Source: Gordionus sp. m RMFG-2023 (taxonomy: Eukaryota > Nematomorpha > Gordioida > Chordodea > Parachordodidae). Taken from it: DNA of 64,000 nt. Positions 56,321 through 64,000 of the stretch are shown here, piece after piece (positions within the stretch are counted from its first letter, which is position 1; every line of letters begins with the position of its first letter). The position numbers were made by a program, and so were the translations under genes. The notes beneath the pieces are model-generated. The model saw only the letters and a program-made list of their open reading frames with translations. It was not told the origin of the DNA and did not search any database. Location: assembly GCF_954871325.1 (NCBI RefSeq), contig NC_088779.1, forward strand, positions 20,772,846 to 20,836,845. The letters are read 5' to 3'.

Positions 56321-59300
56321 AATGGCGAAGAAATAAAAAAAAAAATATAAGTCGCGCGGTTTTCGGTCTTCGGTTAAATTTAATAGTATATAGAATTATA
56401 AATTTTTTTCTGTTAAAAATAAATATATTTTAGAAATTATGGATAAAAAATTTTAGAGGACTTCAAAAAATAAGATTGTTCCATCGAAGACTACATTGAT
56501 TATATAAAATATATACTGAATGTGAAAAATATTCCTCAAACTGACGCCTCTTTAAAAAAATTATTTATAGCTTATGGAGAAATAAACATTATAACAGATA
56601 TCAAAAAATTACTCTATCCTAGGAATATAGAGGAGGTAGGATGGATTGACATATACAAAATTGCTAAACAACTGTATAAAGATGAAAGAACTATCTTGGC
56701 AACAAGAATTGATTTCATTAGATTAAGTCGCGGGCCTACTGAATCCTAATGAGCTATTTAAAAAATATAAAGGAACTAGCCCGAAGATGAGAATTTGAAG
56801 ATAACGTAGAACTAAGAATTCGTGATCAATTAATCGCCGGACTAAAGATGTCACAACTAGATAAAGAACTACGTTTAAGATATCCAGATACTAAAGACGA
56901 ATACCAACCGTTGAGCTTAAGCATAGATGTAGAATTGGCTTTAGCGTTGGAACGGGCTGACTTAGAAATAAATAATACTGCTAAAATGGTATATAAAATC
57001 AAAGAGACGAATAAACATAATGATAATAATAATCGGATAAATCAAAAAAACAATCGGCAGTATAATAATAATGATAATGATAAACGGTACTATCAAAAGG
57101 ATAATAAAGCATATGTAAAAAGAGAACTAGTGCCAGGGTATAATAACTACCACACAAATAATAATAGTAATTTGAGAAAACCATGCTATTTCTGTAATCG
57201 GTTTCATGCTATTAGAAATTGCCCCACCAACGGAAAATTGGGCAGCAAATGTAGGAAACCAAACCATTTCGCCGTATGTTGTAAAACTAAAGAAAAGATT
57301 TACGGTACAAATTACAATCATAAAGACGACGATTCGGATGTCTCAATAAGAAAATATACAAAAATGGACAACATCCAACAATTGAGGTATTAATAAACAA
57401 CCAAAAAATTAAAATGGAATATGATAATCGGCAGTAACCATTATTAATGATATAATATGGAATAAAATCGGAAGGACAAAACTGAGAAGGGCTAAAGCAC
57501 CATCTACATATGGAAATAATAGAATAAAAATTATGAGGGAAGCTGATGTAAAAGTACAAATAAATGATAAAATAAAATGGCTTCCGTTATTAGTCACACA
57601 AACAAATGATGCAGCCCTATTTGGATTTCCGTGGATTGTAGAATTTGACTTAGCGTTACTAACAAATGTAAAAATCAATATGATCAACAATAGATATAAA
57701 TAAAATGATAATGGTAACGTGAATATTGACAAACTATATAAAGAATTTGCTACGGTGTTTGATAATAAATTAGGATTAATAAAAAATGTCGAACCAGTAA
57801 AACTACAATTGGAAGAAAATACAAAACCAATTGCACTGCCAGCTAGAAGAGTACCGTTGCATTTAAAATTTGAAATTGAAAGAACTGAAACGTTTGGAAG
57901 AAAATAATATAATAAAGAAAATAGATCCATCAACAATAAGAGTAACCTTGTGTACTCCAATGGTAGTGGTACGTAAAACTTCAGGTGAACTACGATTATG
58001 TAGAGATTTCAAAGTAACATTAAATAAATTTCTATTAAATGACTACCACATTCTACCAACGTTTAAAGAATTAATCGCAAAAATCGCTAATGGAAATAAA
58101 TATACAAGATTAGATCTCAAAGATGCATATCTACAAATGAGCATTGACTATGAATCGCAAGATTTATTAACATAGTAACACCAGGATACTACCGCTATTT
58201 ACAATTACCTTTTGGTATAGCTACAGCACCAATAATATTTCAACGATATATGGACGATAAGATACAGGAGTTTATTTAGATGATGTTATAATCACAAGGA
58301 AAAATGATACTGAACATATAGAGAATATAAAACAAGTCCTCAAAAAAATTACAAAATGCGGGATTAAAAGTCAAAACAAGCAAAATAAATTTTATGAAAG
58401 AAAAAGTATCATATTTAGGATACATAATAGATCATAATGGAATACACTCAGATAAAAATAAAATAATAGCAATACAAAAATATCCAACTCCAAAAGATAG
58501 ACATGACATAAAATCATTTTTAGGTATATTAAACTATTATACACGGTTCATACCAAACTTACATGGAATCATAGCCGAATTACATAATAAAACTAGTAAA
58601 AATGTTAATGGAATTGGACTAAAAAAGATGATGCATTATTGAAAAAGCAAAAGGAATAGTAACAGAGCAAAATACCATACAATTATATAAACCGGATCTT
58701 GAGTTAATACTAGAAACAGATGCATCTAACCAAGGATTTGGAGCTGAACTCATGCAAAAATATGATAATGGTAACGAATACCCAATAGCTTACACCTCGA
58801 GAACTTTACAAGATGCTGAAAAGAATTATTCGACAATCGATAAAGAAACCAAAGCCATAGTAAACGGTGTAGAAAAATTTCATAACTATTTGTATGGACG
58901 AAAATTTAAAATACGAACGGACCACAAACCTTTAATAAAAATATATGGTGATAACAGAGATTTAAACTCCTTAACAAACCAAAGATTATTTCGTTGATTA
59001 TCGGCATATGGATATAATGTACAAGAATGGCGCTAATAATATAATTGCAGATGCTTAAACCCAATAGAGAAAAATGATATAACAAGCGAAAATAAAACAG
59101 TGAAATATATACGAAATATTACTTATGACACATTAACTCTAAAAAGAACTTAGAGATGAAACTGCGAAAGATCCAATTTTAAGAAGAGTAAAAATATTAT
59201 TAAATGGTACAAGTATACAAAATCAAGCACCAGAATTACAAGCTTAAACAAGAATAGAGGAAATAGAAAATGATGACGGTATCCTATTTTGGAATGGTCG

Positions 59301-60405
59301 ATTAATAATTCCATATTCACTACAAAAACGAGTTTTACAGATATTACATACAGGTCATCCCGGTATTACATCAATGAAATCCATTACGAGACATTATATA
59401 TGATGGGAAAAATTAGATAAAGATGTCGAAAAATTAGTCAACCGCTGTATTGGGTGTCAAAAACATCGCAGAGATATACCAGAAGTTTCCGTATATCCGC
59501 TAGCACAACCCTGGGAAAGGGTACATTTAGATTTTGCCGGACCAAGACGGATTTTATTGGCTGCTAGGAATCGATGCATATTCAAAATGGATAGAGATCG
59601 ATAGAATCAAAGATACCACAAGTAAAAATTTAATAAATAGATTAGAAAGATGGCTTGCACGATATGGTGTTCTACGTCAAATTGTCACAGATAATGGGCC
59701 ACAATTTATTTCAAATGAATTTTACAAATGGTGCAAAAATAAGAATATACAACATATAAAAACTACACCATACCATCCGAGAAGTAACGGATTAGTTTAA
59801 AGATGCATACAAACTATCAAAAATTGGTATTTTGCTAATAGAGAACAAACAAATGATGGGGAGAAATGCCTAAATGAAGTATTAGTTACATATAGAAATT
59901 CCGAACGCTCCTCAACGGGCCGAATACCTGCCAAACTATTTATGAGAAGACTAAATACTTTATTAGACTGGGTGAAACCTTCAATTACTAAAAAATTAGA
60001 AACCTCTGTAGTAAAACACGGCCAGTTAAACAAAGGCCAGCATAGATATTTTGGGGAAAACAAATTAGTTTGGATAAAAAATCTACTTGAAAAAGGATGG
60101 CATGAAGGAAAAATAATAAACCAAGCAAAATTCTCGTATAATGTAGAAGAAAAAGATAAAATAGTACGAAAACTCCCAAATCAACTACGAATAAGGGAAG
60201 AACCAGATGAAACCAAATCAATAATAACAAATAACAATATAAAGTTTGGAGAAGCTAAAACAGTAGAAACAATTGAACCAAGCCAAAAAGGAAGGCAAAC
60301 GCGATATCCAACAAGGGAACGAAAGCCAACAAAAAGATTAATAGATGAACTTGAACTTGGTAATAAAAAGATTGATATACGATCTTAACTTGGTGGGAAA
60401 GAAGA

Positions 60406-60577
60406 TGTTATATTTGAATATCGTATATATTCAAAATGTTACGTTATATATTTAAAAAAGACGTTTCTTATGGAGGTCAATGTAATAGTATATTAGTAGA
60501 AGTTAAATGACATAATTATAAAATATATATATAGGAAACAATTTTAAAATAAAGAATCTATTGTTTTGACTATAAAA
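60406..60577 (+). repeat. 3' LTR of the 56-kb Gypsy element
   Basis: Direct repeat of the 5' LTR lacking its internal stretch; followed by CATAA, matching 56,077-56,081. Confidence 0.85.
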
Positions 60578-60894
60578 CATAACATCTAAGAGATAAATTT
60601 TATGATTTGGACTAGTCGTTTATACTCTCTTCTTCAAAAATTATTGATTTGGTAAGGCCTATAAAATTTTTATTTATTATTTCACTTTATAAAACATTGT
60701 CTAAAATGGTAACTCATGACCTTTCGTCAATGTAAGTTGCTAAGAATTAATTGTTCAGAGTTTGCAAATTTTAATCAAAAAAGTATAATATATTTTAAAA
60801 AAAGGTATGGGGGGGGGAGGGGAGGGAAGCGAAGTTCCCCATAATTTTTTTTTGATTGAGTCCTTTAAGATTATAAAGGTTAATGACGCCCCTG

Positions 60895-61269
60895 ATAATT
60901 GAATCTCATTTCTATCAATATTTATTTCTCACTAGCGCTCTACAAATTTATCATTTGATTATATAAGATTTAAGAAAATTTATATTAAATACTTAAATAT
61001 TTTATATGTAAAAATTACTAAGAGTTTCTATATTAAACTGTTGATATGACCGATTAATACTAATTTTTTTTGTGTTTATATAAATTGATTTTTTTTTAAA
61101 ATTGTGAAAATTGATTTTTTTATATAAATTATTAAATTAATATGTAAATTGATTTTTTGTTTGTAACATGCTATATAAGCATTACATTTTTAGTTTTAAA
61201 ACAGATGTAAATTTTTTAAATAAATTAAATAAAATTAAACTCGTAACATTCATCTTTAGAAAACTTTAT
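60895..61269. other. AT-rich stretch before the last Gypsy element
   Basis: No gene is seen. It may contain the 5' LTR of the element that follows, since gag-like sequence starts just after it, but the second LTR is outside the window and cannot be compared. Confidence 0.35.
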
Positions 61270-64000
61270 GGTGGCAGTTCCGCTACATATTCGAGGAAAT
61301 CGTAAATAAATAAATAAATATAAACAGATTCCCACTAATAATGTTAATATAAATATTGAATTTCCAATATACTCAGGCAATGGCGATCTTTTTTTGAAGA
61401 TTCGAAGACATCTTCAAGGACACTCAGATCTCGGACATCGAACAGGTTCCTTTACAAGAAGACTACCAGTTGAGGTATATATCAAGCTCAAATCAATATG
61501 TTCACCTACCGACTTCATCAATCCATCGATATTGATTGAAAAATTTAGGTTATTACACCCGAGGAAATCTACAAGTTCCAACTTATTATTATTTAATGCA
61601 GCTGTACAAGGTAAAAACGAAAGTTACATCAATTGGTTTGCTAAGTGATAGTAGAGTTATTGAAAAAGTAAAAATTTCATCAATCAGCAAAAATATTAGG
61701 CAGAAAATTACGTTAAAAGAAAACATTACATTAGCAGAAGTTCTTTTAAGAGATAATTTTGAAGAGTTAGAATTGAAAGAAAATATAATTGCTAAAGTTA
61801 AAAATATTTCTTTAAACGAAAAAATAGAAGATGATACCCATGAAACATGTAGAAAGGCATAGAGGCAGGAAAACAGAAGAAAATAAACAGTTGGTGAGAT
61901 ATGGAGACCATGACGAACGACAAAATTTACAATCTAATTACGATAACAGACAACGATAGACAACAAGAGGCCATGACTTTCAAAGAAATAATTATCAAGG
62001 AAATAATTACAACCATAGATATCAAGGAAATAATTACAACCCTAGATATCAGAATTATAACGCGAATTATTACAACAACGTTAGAGTAAACTATCCAGGA
62101 TCGTACAATAATTCTTCGAGATTTGATAATAGAGCTAGTTATACAATAACTATAATAATTATAGGTTTAATAATGATTATAATTACAGATATAACAGACA
62201 TTATAACGATTCAAGATTTATTCAAAGACATAACGATGATCATAATGTTGGAAATCAAGGAAGAAATCAAGTATGCAATTCTAAATATCATAACAATGAT
62301 AATAATCAATCACGATATACAAATAAAGTAAACACTGTAAATATAGAAGAGATAAAAGAAGATGATAATGACAAACTAGAAAGAAAAGAATGTATTTTAT
62401 ACAATTTAGACATAAGCAATATGGATATCGATAATAATTACACAGCTACGATACATATAAGGTTACAGTATATTTGAACGACATGACTATTTTAATGCAG
62501 ATTGACACCGGCTCAAGGTATAGTATCCTACCGATTCATATCGCGAAAAAGATTGGAGTAAAAATCTTAAATAAATCAGATATTAAATTAACTGGATATG
62601 ATGGAAACACAATAAATGTATTAGGAACTACCAAAGTCAAGGCAAAATTTGAGGACAAAAGTCAAATCTTAACTGCTTATGTGTCCAGAGTGATAAGATT
62701 GCACTGTTAGGAATAACCTGGATAACAGTTTTTGGGAATATACTAGATAAATTTGTGAATAAGGTCGAGGATGATTATGATAATACTATACAAGAAAATT
62801 AAGCAATGCAATTTTAAACTTAACAAAAAACCAATGCTTCGCAGCTTTGTCAAATTACATAAAACGATGCCACACCGAAAATCATACCGCCAAGGCGTAT
62901 ACCATATTCTAGAATTGATTTGATAACAAAAGAACTTCAAAAGTGGATAAACGATAAAATTATTGAGCCTGTTGAAGACGTTAGATGGGCTAGTTCTCTC
63001 ACTCCCGTTTATAAGAGCGATGGCTCACTTAGGCTCTGTGCCGACTTCAAAAATACTATCAACCCTGCTTTACAAGATTTCAAGTACCCTATACCACGCA
63101 TTAATAATTTGTTCGCAAAATTATTTAAAGGTAAGAAATTTACCAAGATAGATTTTAAAAACGCGTTTCTCCAAATACCTATACGCAAAGAATCCAGAGA
63201 TTTTCTTACAATATCAACACATAAGGGCTATTATAGGTTTATGAGACTGCCGTTTGGTTTAAAAACTTCGTCGGCAATATTCCAACAAACTATGGATAAC
63301 ATTTTAGGAGACATGAAAGATGCAATATTTTATATCGATGATCTACTGATTACCGGGGACGATGATGAAACTTATTTAAACAACATAAAATAGGTGTTTG
63401 ATAAAATGAAATATGAGCTTACACTTAACTTTGCAAAAAGTATATTTTTTAAAAAAAAACTACGGTTCTTGAGGCACGATATAGACGACAAAGGTATAGA
63501 TCTAAATTCAGATAAGATAAAAGCTATTTCTAACATGCCGGAACCGAAGACAAAAGATGAATTGGCAACTTTTTTTTAGCTATTATGGGAAATTTTTATA
63601 TAATTTTGCAGACATAGCTGATCCCTTATATAAAATGGTTAATAAAGACAAATGGTTATGGGATAGTACACATCAAGAAAACTTCGACGACCTAAAAAAA
63701 CTGATAAGTACTCCGCCTACGTTAAATTTCTATAATCCGGATCTACCAATAGGCATTGCAACTGATGCTTCAAAGAAAGGTCTAGGCGCAGTCTTATTTC
63801 ATATTAAAGGTGATGGCAAAGAAAACCCCATTGCTTTCGCGTCAAGAGCTTTATTAAGATCAGAGTTTAATTACCCTAATATAGAGAAGGAAACTTTATC
63901 TGTTATATACGCGGTAAAAAAGTTTCAAGAATATTTAATTGGTACGAGATTTACAATAATCACAGATCACAAGCCACTCGTTTATATATTTACGAAGGAA
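61270..64000 (+). mobile_element. Gypsy LTR retrotransposon, cut by the window edge
   Basis: A second, different Gypsy lineage. Parts: gag from about 61,330 with a very Asn/Tyr/Arg-rich stretch (61,950-62,330), protease near 62,490 (IDTGSRYSILP), reverse transcriptase 62,920-63,580 (LRLCADFKNTINP, KIDFKNAFLQIP, FMRLPFGLKTSSAIFQQ, FYIDD) and RNase H from about 63,740 (IATDASKKGLGAVL, TDHKPLVYIF). Integrase and 3' LTR would lie to the right. It is broken in several places, roughly five, but reads better than the 56-kb element, so it may be younger. Confidence 0.9.

Larger units (their letters stand above)
56082..60577 (+). mobile_element. Gypsy LTR retrotransposon, full-length layout, broken
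   Basis: LTRs at 56,082-56,320 and 60,406-60,577 are flanked by the exact 5-bp duplication CATAA. A primer-binding site TGGCGAAG follows the 5' LTR and a purine tract (GGTGGGAAAGAAGA) precedes the 3' LTR. Parts: gag (56,520-57,300, with an Asn-rich stretch and zinc knuckles), protease, reverse transcriptase (about 57,800-58,330), RNase H (about 58,700-58,990) and integrase (about 59,330-60,380; VTDNGPQF, PYHPRSNGL). It is broken in many places, more than ten. The LTRs differ by an internal length difference, so it is of moderate age. Confidence 0.92.
55986..60894 (+). mobile_element. hAT-like element Z3 (right part), split by a Gypsy insertion
   Basis: Sequence 55,986-56,081 and 60,578-60,894 continues like 53,630-54,263 of Z1 (TCTTTTAGAAATTTAATA, TTATTGATTT…AGGCCTATAA, AAAACATTGTCTAAAA) and ends with the inverse of CAGGGGCGTCATTAACC. 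Its left part is missing where Z2 abuts it. A G-rich patch lies at 60,790-60,830. Confidence 0.7.

Noticed and set aside
57409-57960. 183-codon minus-strand frame in the 56-kb Gypsy element
   Set aside because: Antisense of the protease/reverse-transcriptase region.

Overview
The window is very AT-rich nuclear DNA from a eukaryote, most likely an animal: one host gene has tiny GT-AG introns (41 bp) beside a huge one, and the rest is a dense, nested set of animal-type transposons (hAT, pogo/Tigger, Gypsy, a LINE with a restriction-like endonuclease, a tRNA-derived SINE). I cannot name the species. All calls come from reading the sequence; no search was run. The only clear host gene is a FAN1-type DNA-repair nuclease on the minus strand. 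Five exons lie between 15,481 and 1,788. The start codon is either at 15,481 or further right in unseen exons. The C-terminal catalytic (VRR-NUC) exons lie beyond the left edge. Its second visible intron is 9.9 kb and consists largely of nested mobile elements: a Gypsy relic, a SINE, a hAT derivative, and a Gypsy copy with a GC-rich retroelement piece inside it. Region by region: 1-15.5 kb is a LINE fragment plus FAN1 and its element-filled intron. 15.8-18.9 kb is a young Gypsy copy with no visible reverse-transcriptase part. 19.1-32.4 kb is a pogo/Tigger relic split by a giant 11.7-kb palindromic element (20,177-31,872) with an exact 8-bp target duplication; a hAT transposon sits in its loop and a LINE fragment in its right arm. 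33.3-36.2 kb is a nearly full-length LINE. 36-41 kb holds element fragments and a hAT carrying a long GAAA microsatellite. 41.3-51.3 kb is a second giant palindromic element whose arms are tandem arrays and whose loop holds a spliced OTU-protease-like gene. 51.3-60.9 kb is three nested copies of one hAT-like family, with a Gypsy element and an AT-rich inverted-repeat element inside them. 61.3 kb to the right edge is another Gypsy element cut by the window end. The most unusual system is the pair of giant palindromes. Both start with nearly the same terminal motif (GGGAATGACTAAAATAC versus GGGGTATGACTAAATAC). Both have arms made of about 290-300-bp units that are themselves dimers of about 145-bp half-units. 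In both, the units repeat sequence found at the element tips. A decayed third end lies at 37.3-37.7 kb. They look like one superfamily of foldback transposons, one member of which carries an OTU-domain gene.
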